Shown one piece after another: positions 23,800 through 35,449 of a stretch of DNA of 64,000 bases. How positions within the stretch are numbered: position 1 is the first letter of the stretch; each line of letters opens with the position of its first letter. The notes beneath the pieces are model-generated. The model did not search any database and was not told the DNA's origin. It saw only the letters and a list, made by a program, of their open reading frames with translations. The stretch comes from Sordaria brevicollis (taxonomy: Eukaryota > Ascomycota > Sordariomycetes > Sordariales > Sordariaceae), in the NCBI GenBank assembly GCA_033439795.1, contig JAUTDP010000003.1, positions 2,170,001 through 2,234,000 of the forward strand, written 5' to 3'. A program made the position numbers and the translations under genes.

Positions 23800-26450
23800 G
23801 TATTTAGTTACCTTTTTATCTTCCTTATCCTCCTTATCGTTAGTAATTTCGATATAATTACGGGCTTCGTTCTAGGTAGCGGTAACATCTTTAGTATTTA
23901 ATTACTCGATATTATCCCTAAATTCGTATTAGGAATAATTATAACGTATAAATGCTTTAATAAGAATTATATTTTTAAATTTATTGCGGGGCGCTTTACT
24001 TTTACCCTTACCCTTAATTTTACCCTTAATTTTACTTTAAATTACCCGGCTAAATAATTTATTAAAGAGAATAAGTTTATTATTAAATAGATTATTTTAC
24101 TTTAATAATCGCCCTTTAAATATATTTTTGGTAATTGGTCGAAATTATAAATATTTATTTTCCGTATCCTATTATATAAATTAATATAAGAAAATTCGGG
24201 TAAAAAGGGGGGGAAATTTTATACATTATTAATTAATATATTAAAAAGGGTAATAGTCGGTCTTAATAATTAAAACCGTACGGCTTTCTTCCTTCTTATT
24301 ATTTATTTCGTAAATATAGGGTAAGTTATATTAAATTCGAAATTAATTAGTATACGGTTTAAAGGTAGTATTAAATAATTTTATAGTAAGTTAGGTAAAT
24401 TTAAATTATTAGTATTATTTATTAAATAATTTATATATTTAAAATATAATATAAAGAGGGGTATTATTAATTTATAGTTACTTAATTTAATTAATCTATA
24501 TATGCGTAGCGGCCGTTGCGATAATTTCTTTATAATACGTATAACGGTAGGAGATATATTAGTCGTAAGTATAGTATAAATTAATAAAACCGTTGTATAT
24601 TAATAATTAATACGATTTTAAGGAGTTATTATTAGATTCGTTTAGTAATATAGTCCTTTGCCCGAAATTGAAATAAAATTGGGTATAATAATTAATTTAC
24701 TCTTCTTTATAAGGTATTAATTCGTTAGCGATTTAATTAATAATAGTTCTTTATACCCCGCTAAAGTATTAATATAAGTGTAATTAAACTTCTTTAAATT
24801 CCGTTACCGATAGGGAATAAATTATATATTATTATAGATAGAATAGCCCTACCTTTATATTAATAACCTTAATAAGGAATAGACTAAATTTAATTTATAT
24901 TTTAATAATAATTTTAACCTTTTTATATATACGGCGTAATTTATTAATATTATTTTAATTGCGTTAATTTATAATTTCGCGTTATAGTTATTTACGCGCC
25001 GCTTTATTCCTATTAGAATTATTATTATTATTTTCTTCTTTAATAAATTCGTTGTTAACCGTTTAATTATCTCCTTCTTATTTAGCGCCGTTATTTTAAT
25101 TTATATAAATTTAATTATCTTTTAAATATTTAATAACGTTATAATTAATATACTATACGTATTATTAGCGTTAAACGTTGGGGAATATTTTATTAATAAT
25201 TTTAATAAATTAGGAATCGCCGTTAATAAGAACGATATAGGGTAGAGGGATATCGAATTATTCGATAGTCTTTTTAATATGCCCGATTAATTAAAAAAAC
25301 CCCTTATCCTTTTTATTATTAATAATTATTTAGAAAATAGGAAAAGAGGTCTTCTCTAGGGTAATAATAATGCCCTATATAATTAGTATATAATAACGGT
25401 TAGTTTTATATATAGTATTGAATATTAAATAATATAAGTAGCGTTTCTATATTCGATTTTAAACCCTAATTAGCTAAAACGTATATTGTATAACTATAAA
25501 TTTTGCTTCCCCGCCATTAACCCTACCCTTATTATTATTACTATTATCGTTATTATTTAAATTAAATTCGATATACTTAATAGTAATAAATTTATTAATT
25601 TCTAATATATTAACGAACGTTTACGTATTTTAATAGTTACCCCTCTTTAAATGCCTTAATTTTTATTATATATTCTCGAAGTCTTTATACGTAAATAATA
25701 TTTTAGGATATTTATATTTAAATAGGGTATAGATATTACGGATAGCTTTTATTCGTTAACGAAGGAGGTTGGTAAAATAGGTATAATATTCGTTAATAAG
25801 CGATTTAAAGCGGAATATCGAATACGCCCTTAAATAATATAATAATAGGTAATTATAATAAGTAAGTTTTTTTACCCTTATTATAAATTTATAATTATTA
25901 ATTTTTAGAGATTAGATAATTATTTAGAACGGATAATCTATTATTTTTTTATTCTTAATATTCTTCCTTTTATATAGATTTATTATTATTTATTTATATT
26001 TAGGCTTCGCGAAATTGTATATAAGGGTAGCCTTTTAGGAATTTCGAAATTTATTCTTCTATATAGGGGAATTTTTATTAAAAGTATTTATTCGTACAAC
26101 CGATAGACTAAACCGATAACGGCGATAAAAGTTAATAACCTTCTCCTATACAAAGCTATATATATTTTAAAACGCTATAATAAAAATATAATCGTTAACG
26201 GGGATTATCTATTTACTTATTTAATTAAAGGAAGTAAAGTTAGCGAAAATAGCCGATAAAATAATAGAAGTAGCGGATAACGACGACGATAACGACGACG
26301 AAGAGGAGGAGGAAATAGAGTCGCGATAGTAGTAATAAAGGATTTATAATACTATTTAAATTAATTAGCGATAATAGGATTCGAATATAACCGAAATTAA
26401 TTAATTCCGATAATATTACGTACGTTAAGAGTATTTTAAGTATTAAATAT
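23800..26450 (-). pseudogene. Decayed MULE transposase
   Basis: The reverse strand is full of TAA/TAG codons produced by CpA-to-TpA changes, but a transposase core can still be read. At 25,256-25,139 the minus strand reads LPYIVLINGD, then an interrupted stretch, then INKIFPNV, then an interrupted Tyr/Trp-Val-x-x-Ile-Asn. This matches the MULE core pattern, in which a catalytic Asp is followed by an FP motif and the C-x-W-H-x-x-x-N block. An acidic (GAC/GAA-rich on the plus strand) low-complexity segment lies near 26,275-26,325. The frame is broken throughout and no functional protein is possible. Boundaries are approximate. Confidence 0.65.
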
Positions 26451-26563
26451 TATAGAATATATTAGGTATTAGGTATATTGGGTATTGTTGGCGTGCGATA
26501 TATAATGTAGAGTAGAGTGTAAGGTATTAAGTTTGGAAGTGCGAAAAATTTGACTAAGTTAGT

Positions 26564-26870
26564 TGTCACAGGCCTAGCCGTGACTGCACGTGATTGGCAT
26601 ATTGCCATCACGTACTTGTGCTCGTATAGTGGTCGCTTCTTAAGACGTACTATTGTACTCGGGATGGTCCCGCCCGTACGGGATATTACGTCACTACTCA
26701 CCGCCTATACGGTTAAGGTCACCTAACCGCGCGTGACTAGCGCGTTCCCGTCGCGCCCTATAAAGGGCGGGCCTCTTACGCACACTTTCTTCCTTTTCCT
26801 CTTTCTTCCTCTGTATAATTACACATATCTATATCTACTACCTACCTTTATATTAACTATCCCTGTAATA
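26564..26870 (+). repeat. 5' LTR of the Gypsy element (307 bp)
   Basis: It begins TGTCACAGGCC and ends CCCTGTAATA, the latter derived from a TGTGACA-like end. A TATA-like CCTATAAAGGG lies near 26,757-26,767. Compared with the 3' LTR, it carries many C-to-T changes in CpA context and some G-to-A changes. Confidence 0.93.
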
Positions 26871-27030
26871 GTTAATTACACCTTTAAAATAACGCGTTTA
26901 CGCGTAACTTTATTTTATTCAAGATAAGTCGCTTGCTTCCCGCTCGCCGCACACGAGCCATTGAACTAACGCATTTCCTTTATTATCAAATCCCTTTATT
27001 CAATTGAATAAGGGAAGGTCTCTATATTTA

Positions 27031-28740
27031 ATGGATAAGAAGACTTACGACGATTAAGCGATTCCAATTGCACCGCTTTCTATATTTTACAACGGCGACA
27101 GCGACCCCGCAGTTTTCTCCCTTAATAGTACGTCGAGTATTCTCCCTAACGCTCCGGTTCTCAATACTAACCTTGCTAATCCCAGCAACGCCGCCATCTT
27201 GGAAGCTTTGTACGACATTGCTAATAGTAGTAATAATTTAATTCCTAACGTTAACGTTGCCCGCGCCGCTCTCTACGAACTTGCCTCCGACGAAGATACT
27301 AAAGAGATCCTCATAGACCTCGGTAACGACGAGGAGCCCCGTTTCGTCCCCCACGATTACTTTGACCGCGCTTCTTTAATTGCTGGAGAAGCCGCTTTCG
27401 CGTCTATTATTTAATTATTCGGCCGCGCTTACTAACGCCTTCGCGACGATTACGTATTTATCCGTAATTGGAATAATAACTTTACTAATTAGTTCGATAT
27501 AGTTTTTATCGACCTCAAAAACCTCTAAGCGTCGTACGCCGCTCTTTAGAAGGAATATTCCGATTTTAAGACCTAATATAGCAAATTTAGCACCCAAACC
27601 GCCGCTATATCTTCTAACCCCGGTAACCCCAACCCCGCCGTTCCGGGTATTAATAATACTTATAAATAGACGGTCGCCGACCTCCCTATTTTTACCGGTT
27701 TCGAGAAGGACCCTACTAAATATATTCGTATTTTCCGCTCTTAGCGTATAGCTATTTAAACCTAATAAATTTACGACCCGATGCTATTTTAGGACGAGTA
27801 TTAGAAGATTCTACATATAGTTATATTATTCGGCCCCGACTTTAAGTCCGGTATTAACGATTTTATCGAAATTATTATAACCGAGAATAATAAAGACGCT
27901 TAGGAGTGGAAAACGGGCGCCGAATTTATATAATATTTGATTAAGCGTTTCGAAACGGTCAACATTAAGCAGGATGCCTAACGTCGCTTAACCGAATATT
28001 ACTAATTCAATAAGAATTTTACCGACTTCGAAATAGAATTAACGTCCTTAATAACTATTTACGGCTTAACTAAAGCCTAGAAAATCGAATACTTAAGGAA
28101 TAAAGTTTCTAAATGTATTCGTAACGCTAGCGCCTATCGCAAGCCCCCCGTTAATAACGCTTGGGATAAGTGGTTAGAGATATACCGTAAGATCGCCTAC
28201 GCTTAGGACGATACTAATTACCGCGCCCACATAGCCCGTAGTATCTTCAATAACGCCCCTAATAATAACGCTAATACCAACTCCGGTAGCAACTCCAGCT
28301 CCGCTATTGGCGGCTCCAACTCCACTCCTAACCTTAATAACCGTATTATTAATTAGGGCGGTAATAAAATAAATTTCGACGCTATTAACCTTACTAATAT
28401 TATTTACCCTAATATATTGAACTAGCGTATATATAATAGCCTTTATCGTCGCTGTAGCTAGTCCAGTTACTTAGTTAAGGACTGCCTTCGTTCCGTTAAT
28501 TACGGTCCTTAGGGCCCTATTAATAAGAACAACCGTCGTAACGGCAACCGCGGTCGCGGCAAAAATAATAATAGTAATAATAATAATACCGCTAACGTTT
28601 ATAGCGCTAACGCCCCCACTGCCAACCCGGCTCCCGCCCCGGTTATTAACCCAGCTCCCGCCTAACCCGCCGAGTAAACTATTAACGGCGAATATTATAA
28701 CAATTAGGGAAATACTTAACTTTTATATATAATCGCGTAT
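27031..28740 (+). pseudogene. Decayed gag of the Gypsy element
   Basis: The gag reading frame starts at an ATG at 27,031. Its best preserved open piece is 27,199-27,414, which reads NVARAALYELASDEDTKEI. The frame is interrupted by many TAG/TAA codons. At 28,441-28,486 a CCHC zinc knuckle is recognisable: Tyr at the first Cys (TGT to TAT), an intact second Cys, Tyr at the His (CAC to TAC) and an intact final Cys in LVKDC. It is followed by a basic Gly/Arg/Asn-rich stretch and a Pro/Ala linker. The changes are those expected of RIP. Confidence 0.85.
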
Positions 28741-31700
28741 AGAGGCCCGAATTAATATTACTAAAGAAATAAATTTTAAACTATAGGTCAAAAGATTTAA
28801 AGGAAATACGAATTTAATCTTTAAATAATTCCGCATCCTCAAATTTAATATTCTTATTATCTTACGTATGTACCGGATCGCGTAAAAATTATTATATTAC
28901 TTTAATAGATAGCGGTTATTCCGTTTACGCTTTCTTAAATTCTTCATTTATAAAAAAGAATAACCTCCCGCGTTTTAAACTTTTACGACCAAAGAAATTA
29001 GTCCTTACCAATAGTATCGTTAAAAGTATTATTTCTAAAGGAATCCGCGCCCAATTCCGTATTAGTCTTTACACAAAGATTATTACCTTCCTCGTTTACG
29101 ACATCTCTAAGAATTACCCCGTTATTCTCGGTTTCTTATAAATGCAACATTATCGACCTAAAATTAGTTACAATAACTGCACCGTCCGCTTTACCTAATG
29201 CCGCGGCCGCTACCTCCCCTCAAATCTCTCCAATAAACAAACTACCGCACCCAAAAACTTTACCAATCGCGTTACAATAATAACTATTCGCCCACCATTA
29301 CGATTAAGTATCCCGACTTTAACCCCACCGCCGCTTCCGCTCCCTAAATCCCCTAGGATAACCTCACGACCGGAGCCCGCTTTTTAAACTACCCCGCGAA
29401 TAGTACCAATCCCTAAGCTATTACCCTCCTCCCCGACCCCCGAAAATAAACTTACCCCAACTCCCTCCCCAATCCCTAAGGTTGAGCAATACGACAATTC
29501 TCCGCGCCGTACTAATAACCCCGTAAAGGTTCTAATTACTAATCGAGCCGGGATTAAAGTATAAGGAATTTTTAGCACGGCCACCCTTCTCGTTAAAACC
29601 AAGAGCCCCGCGGTTTACAAACTATATATTCGCCTAAATAGCCGCCGTATCTTTGCTAGAACGGTACGCCCAACGCGACTACAACGTTTTATACGCGTTA
29701 ATAACGCGCTTAACACGGCCGATATTAAAAAGCTTAACGCTACTACGTTCAATTACGTATACGAAAAGCAGAACCTCAAACCCTTAATTACCAACTACGC
29801 CGCGTTGGAACAGCTATCTACGATCTCGGAATTAACGGACGTCGAAGAGCTAATAGAGGATATAATAAATAACATTATAAACGGCAAAGGGGAGTAGCAT
29901 AAATACCTTTTGCCGCCGTCTATTTATCCGTTCGTCGATACGATAACTAATAATACCAATTCCGATAAGGATAAAGAAGCCGCCGCTTTAATAAGAGTAC
30001 TAAACCTAATAGGGGATCTCAACTGGGATATTCCCGTATATAAAGAGGTCCTTAAATAAATTTACATTACTAAAATTACCGAAGAGGACGCAAAGATTTT
30101 CCTAAAAAAGAGCAATAAGCCTACTAAATCCGACGACGAAGTTAAAACCAAAATCCCAACCAAATACTATAAGAATATCGAAACTTTCCTTCCCCGCTTA
30201 GTAGAAGAAATCCCGCTACATCGCGCCTACGACTACAAAATCGAATTATTACTAAGACAGCAACCGCCTAATATAAGGCCCCGACGTACTACGCCTATCG
30301 AAGCGGCCGTAATTAAGAAATAGATTAATATCAATCTCTAGAAAAAGTTCATCCGGCCCTCCCAATCCGCCACTACAACCCCCATCCTCCTCGTTAAGAA
30401 ACCTAGCGGCGGAGTCCACATTTACGTCGATTACCACAGTATTAATAACGTTACTATAAAATCCCAATACCTATTGCCATTAATTAAGGAAATACTCGAT
30501 GCCATCTACAAAGCGAAAATCTTTACCAAACTCAACGTTATTACTACATTTAATCGCATTCGGGTTAAAGAAGGATACGAATAACTTACGGCGTTTATCA
30601 CCCGTTTCGGCCTTTTCGAATTAATAATCTACCCGTTCGGTCTACAGGACGCACCAAAGACATTCTAAAATTATATTAATAATATACTTCACAATATTTT
30701 AAACGTCTATACCACCGTTTACTTAAACGACATCTTAATATATTCCGATAACGAAGAAGATTACGTCCGTTACGTTACGGAAGTCTTAGACCGTATAATC
30801 AAAGTAGGCCTCCAGCTCGACATCGACAAATACGAATTTCACACTACCCGCACGAAATACTTAAGTCTAATTATTACTCCCGGTGGTCTCGAGATAGACC
30901 CCGAGAAGGTTACTACGGTTACCGCTTGGGAGGCTCCGGACTCTAAACGCTCCCTCCAACGTTTCCTAAGTTTTGCAAACTTTTACCGACGATTTATTAA
31001 ATACTTTTCTATTATCGTAGGACTATTATACGAATTTACAAAGAAGAATATAAATAAAATAACGTAAATATAGACCGAATAGTATTAAAAATCGTTCGAC
31101 GCCCTTAAAAAAGCATTTACTACGGGTCCCGTTCTACGAATCTACGACTAATCTAAATAAATAATCGTCGAAACCGACGCTTCCAATTAAGCATACGGCG
31201 GTACTCTCTCGTAATATAACGACGAAAGCATTTTGCACCTAATTGCTTACTTTAATTAACGATATACGGCGGCCGAAAATAACTACAATATTTACAACAA
31301 GGAGCTATTCGCCATTATTAAAGTATTAGAAGAGTAGAAGCCAAAACTCAAAGGCACACAATAGCCTTTCGAAGTATTAACAAATTATAAAACTTTAAAA
31401 ACGTTTACCGTCAATAAGCAACTCTCTCCTCGGCATATATAGTAATCCTAATTTTTATTATAATTCAACTTTACGATCAAATATCGACCGGGTTCCCTCT
31501 AAATCCGACTTAACGCCCTCAGCCGTAAACTAGAAGATATTCCCTACGAAAGAGACGAATACCTACTCGCCCGCAACAAAGTACTTCTCGACTAAAACAT
31601 ATTCGTCAATAGGGCCTAAGTGCTAAACAATGTAAAAGCGGAAGCGGACTCCGAAATTAACGTAGGCACGCACTATCTTTACAATTTAGAGGTCCTTAAC

Positions 31701-33420
31701 GAAAAGTCCGTAAATAACCTCATTACCGAATCTTACGAGAAATCCGTCTTCTTCGTAAACCTTTTAGCCTACCTTCAGGACCCCGAACGCCGCGCCTAGT
31801 TTAAAGAAGTACAAAAACAGATAATAAAGACCGCATTCACAGAATACCGAGCGGTATAAGGGCGAACCTACTACCGTAGCGCCATTATTATTAACCTAGA
31901 GGATATAGAACTACAACTCCAATTAATCCGCCGTATTTACAACACCCCCTCTACTAATTACCTAGGTCGCGAGAAAACTTTCTACCTATTATCTCGTTCG
32001 TACTTTTAACTAAGGATATACTAGTCGGTTCGTATTTATTATAAAGCATACTTCTAATACGCTAAGACTAAGCCGTTACGCCACTCCCCCTATAGATTGT
32101 TAAAACCGTTGGGCGTCCCTTTTGCTACTTGGAAGGAGATTTTTATCGATTACGTTACCCCTCTTACCCCGTATTTACGCCGCGGCCAAGAATTCAAACA
32201 CATTATTATAATAGTTAACCGTCTCACTAAAATACGCTATTACATCCCCTACGAAACTCTTACTACCGAAGAGTTGGCCGAACGTTTTATCGAGCGGGTA
32301 TACAATCTACATAGCCTCCCCGATTTTATCATTTCCGACCGCAATACCCAATTCATTTCAATATTCTAACGCGCCTTATCAACACGGCTAAAAGTCACAC
32401 TAAAACCATCCTCCGCTTTTCACCCAATAACGAACAGTCAAACCGAACGCATTAACGCAAAAATAGAACGGTATTTAAAGATATATATTACTTAAACACA
32501 GGATAACTAGGTCGATTGGCTACCACTCGCGGAGTTCGCTAACAACAACCAAATTTCCAAAACAATTAGCGTCTCCCCCTTCTTTACCAACTATAGTTTC
32601 AACCCCCGCATAAGCATCGAGCCAACGGCACTTTATCCCCCCGAAATTTCGGCAACACAGCAGAAGGAGTATTTTAAAGCCCATAAAGTCGCTAATCGTT
32701 TCAAGGAAATACTCGACTACGTCACAGCAAACGCCCGAAAAGCTTAATAACGTTATAAGGATAACGCTAATACCCGACGGTCAAACGCCCCGGTATATAA
32801 ACCGGGAGACCGGGTTTTATTCAACACCACTAATCTCGACTCCGGCCGCCCCCATACCAAGCTGGCACCGCTTTTCGAAGGACTTTTCACAATCACCGGC
32901 ACCGGCACCCACACCATCACACTCAAACTCCCCAGCAATATAAAATACAACCCCACCTTCTACATCAACAAAGTCAAACATTAGCTAAATAACAAGTTAC
33001 CAAGACAGTTACAACTGAATAAAGATATACGAACGAACCACAATCGGACTTTAAAGCGCACCGACGACGGTAAGGAGTAAATTGAATAGGAATTTATCAA
33101 AATTAACGGCTACAAAAAGGAAGGCCGCTTCTAAAAGTACCACGTTATATAGGCACCCCTTCACGCCCCCGATTAGCAACCAAGGAACAACGTCTCGATA
33201 TATCCAAAACATATACGCCGATTCCACGAGGAAAACCCAGATACCCCAATACCACCGCAATAGCTCGAAGAAGAGAGGAAGCGGAGGAAACGCGAGGCAC
33301 GGGAAGCCCGGGAGGCGGGAAGAGCACGGGAAGACACGGTTACAACGCCGGAAGAGACCCCGGAGACGGAAATACAATAGGAGGAGCACAGTAGGAGGAG
33401 GAGGTTACTACGTTTGAGAA
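28740..33420 (+). pseudogene. Decayed pol (protease, RT, RNase H, integrase, chromodomain-like end)
   Basis: The domains can be read in order despite stops. The protease motif LIDSG is at about 28,902-28,916. Reverse transcriptase runs over about 30,400-31,000: VDYHSINN near 30,430, KLNVITTFN near 30,530, and the catalytic box VYLNDIL near 30,715-30,735, where the first Asp of the LDD triplet has become Asn. RNase H follows with VETDASN near 31,170. The integrase core lies at 32,097-32,369, an open 90-codon stretch with IDYVTPL and ISDRNTQF. The tail at 33,080-33,230 (INGYKKEGRF, then an interrupted Tyr-His-Val segment) resembles a chromodomain. Most damage is G-to-A on this strand. Confidence 0.88.
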
Positions 33421-33507
33421 CAACGGCTATAGAGACTTTTCTAATAAGGATTTCGATTATTTTATATAATAATAATCAACCATATAGCTTCTTTTAAAGG
33501 GAAGTAA

Positions 33508-33814
33508 TATCACAAACCTAGCCGTAACTACACGTAATTGGCATATTGCCATCACGTGCTTATACTCGTACAGTAGTCGCTTCCTAAGACGTACCACTAT
33601 ACTCGGGATAGTCCCGCCCGCACGGGACATTGCGTCACTACTCACCGCCTATACGGTTAGGGTCACCTGACCGCGCGTAACCAGCGCGTTCCCGTCGCGC
33701 CCTATAAAGGGCGGGCCTCCCACGCACACTTTCTTCCTTTTCCTCTTTCTTCCTCTATGCAATTACACATATCTACATCTACCACCTACCCTTGCATTGA
33801 CTGTCCCTGTGATA
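33508..33814 (+). repeat. 3' LTR of the Gypsy element (307 bp)
   Basis: It begins TATCACAAACC and ends CCCTGTGATA, and is the same length as the 5' LTR. Its differences from the 5' LTR are nearly all transitions; here G-to-A in TpG context dominates, while CpA sites are mostly kept. Confidence 0.93.
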
Positions 33815-33913
33815 TTAGTATAATGTTTTAATGCATCGGAATCCGGAAATTTAGCGGGTAAAAACGGGTTTTGCGATAATAGTTAACATTAATTGTACGA
33901 ACCCCTATTGGGT

Positions 33914-33973
33914 AGGGCTTTATAGGAGGGTGGGTATAAATAGGGAAAAGGGTGGGTGAAAATAGGGTTTCTC
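33914..33973 (-). repeat. Right terminal inverted repeat of the MULE
   Basis: This is the reverse complement of 23,449-23,508 with a few transition differences (for example GAGA for GAGG at the tip, and TATACCC for TACACCC). Confidence 0.9.
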
Positions 33974-33981
33974 TACTTTAG

Positions 33982-34520
33982 TTGGCTTCTCCTGTTCCTT
34001 AAGAACCAGCACATCTCTCTTCTTTCATCATCTCACGTTGGACTTTTTACACTCGTTGTTCCAGTCTACCAACGTCATGTTGGTGAGACTCATGTCGATG
34101 GGAAAACGGCATCTCCTGGCGCTTCTAGCTCTTTGACGTCGGGTATGTCTGACAAGGCGACACGGCTGGTTGGGATTTCCATCATGAGAACCAACACTTG
34201 GTTGGGTTGGAAGTTGAGCCCCACGCCGATGTGAGGACATTGATCATCGTGAAACCTACACTCCAGCATATCGGCTGGTTAATGTGTAAATTTATCGACA
34301 GCAACGAGGAAAAATTAGGCCGTAGAACTGAGAGAGAGATGAGTACAAGAGCTCATGACACCCGCCCATCCTGTTGGCCTGTTTTTTGCCAGATCATCAG
34401 CATCAACTCCTTGAGCTTTTCTACCATCGACCCATCATTGCCTGGTGTTCACTGATCCAGACTTGTCCCCAAATACCATCGCTGTCATCAATCCTTGCTC
34501 ACGACTCGCTTATCAACAAC
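33982..34520. other. Intergenic region right of the transposon block
   Basis: Normal base composition resumes directly after the target duplication. No gene is seen. It probably holds the promoter of the small gene at 34,521. Confidence 0.5.
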
Positions 34521-35071
34521 ATGGCATCCTCTTCGGCCGCACCCACGACTAGCAACAAGAAGACGATGGAACAGAAATTTAAGGAAGATGGAGCAGGCGT
34601 CAGTAAAGTCATTTGGCAATCCGTCAACGAGCTTCGAGACACATGCAAAGAGGATGCCGAGACATGGAACGATTTGAATCAAGCATCGGCGGACCTGCAC
34701 TACGCCGTAACCCGGGTGTGGAATGGCAATGAACCCACGCTCATGCTTCAGAACTGCGGTCATGCCGCAAATAATATCAAGCTTGGTGGTGAGTAAGACC
34801 TGAATTTCCCAGCCGAAAACAGTTGTGGATGGGCAACCCAGCTAACACAAATATTCTTTTCCTTTCCAATCATGTAGTCAAAAAAATCAAGGAACTCCTT
34901 GCCCAAGAAACACCCGACGCCGAGCAGATCAAGAAAAAGTTAAATCAGATCAAGGCCAGCGCCGCGGCCATAAAGAATCAGGTTGTCAGCCAGAATGAGA
35001 AGGAACCAGACCCAAAGACTGTCTTCAAGAATGGCGATTTCACATCAGATGTCACAGATGAATATCTCTGA
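34521..35071 (+). CDS. Small unrecognised helical protein
   Basis: There are two exons (34521-34788 and 34878-35071) with a clean GTGAGT donor and a TAG acceptor that keep the frame, giving 153 residues. The start is ATGGCATCC after AACA. The protein is predicted mostly alpha-helical, with a Ser/Ala/Thr-rich first 12 residues and a lysine-rich central helix (KKIKELLAQETPDAEQIKKKL). It has one Cys-containing segment (MLQNCGHAANNI) and no signal peptide or membrane segment. I do not recognise the family. It is the first intact gene right of the transposon block and starts about 540 bp from it. Confidence 0.7.
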
Positions 35072-35449
35072 TCTCACGTGAGGCTGGTCAGGATCTAACC
35101 CAGAGAAATTACGCTCCTCCCAACTAGCGGGTTGATGGAAGATCAGGCAACTGGGGGCGGAGAGAGGGACGGAAGAGAGGAGATGTGCACGGTGATCCAA
35201 GTTGGTTAACAAATTTCCTTTAGATGGATTCAAGAGAGGCACAGAGCAAGGTTGAAAAACCCACCGTATTTCCTTTTTCGTTGATAGTGTCGGTACCACA
35301 CTACCTCACAGTCTTTACCAGGAAGCATCAGTAGTTCGATGCATATGTAGCAGTCCTTACCTTTAAGATAGCCTATCAATTGCCAGGATCGCTTTTCTCC
35401 TTCAAGATGAAGTAAATACATTGGCCTGCCCGCCATGCTGGTCTTGTCA

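Larger units (their letters stand above)
26559..33819 (+). mobile_element. Ty3/Gypsy LTR retrotransposon nested in the MULE
   Basis: This is a full-length but dead element, 26,564-33,814 (7,251 bp), bounded by TTAGT target duplications (26,559-26,563 and 33,815-33,819). Its 307-bp LTRs start TGTCACA (left) and end TGTGATA (right, from TGTGACA). Between them the order is gag, protease, reverse transcriptase, RNase H, integrase and a chromodomain-like tail, which is the Ty3/Gypsy order and suggests a chromovirus. A purine-rich tract (about 33,496-33,507) precedes the 3' LTR. I could not identify a clear tRNA primer site after the 5' LTR; RIP may have altered it. Stops in every coding domain show that it cannot move by itself. 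Confidence 0.93.
23441..33981 (-). mobile_element. Mutator-like transposon (MULE) with 8-bp target duplication, interrupted by a Gypsy element
   Basis: The element runs 23,449-33,973 and is flanked by TACTTTAG on both sides (23,441-23,448 and 33,974-33,981). Its ends form a 60-bp inverted repeat with only a few differences, all transitions of the RIP type. Removing the nested retrotransposon and one copy of its target duplication leaves about 3.27 kb, a usual size for a MULE. The reverse strand carries a decayed transposase. An 8-bp duplication is within the range reported for Mutator-like elements (8-11 bp). The interior has almost no CpA or TpG, the mark of heavy RIP. A hAT element would also give 8 bp, but the long TIR and transposase core favour MULE. 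Confidence 0.85.

Noticed and set aside
26871..26900. tRNA primer-binding site next to the 5' LTR
   Set aside because: No TGG-type start or clear match to a tRNA 3' end is visible; it may be altered by RIP.
32097..32369. Open 90-codon frame as an intact gene
   Set aside because: It is the integrase core of the Gypsy element, with stops on both sides; it is a fragment of the dead pol.
23449..33973. AT-rich block as a centromere, mitochondrial insert or foreign DNA
   Set aside because: The loss of CpA/TpG, the two sets of target duplications and recognisable transposon proteins explain it as RIP-damaged transposons.
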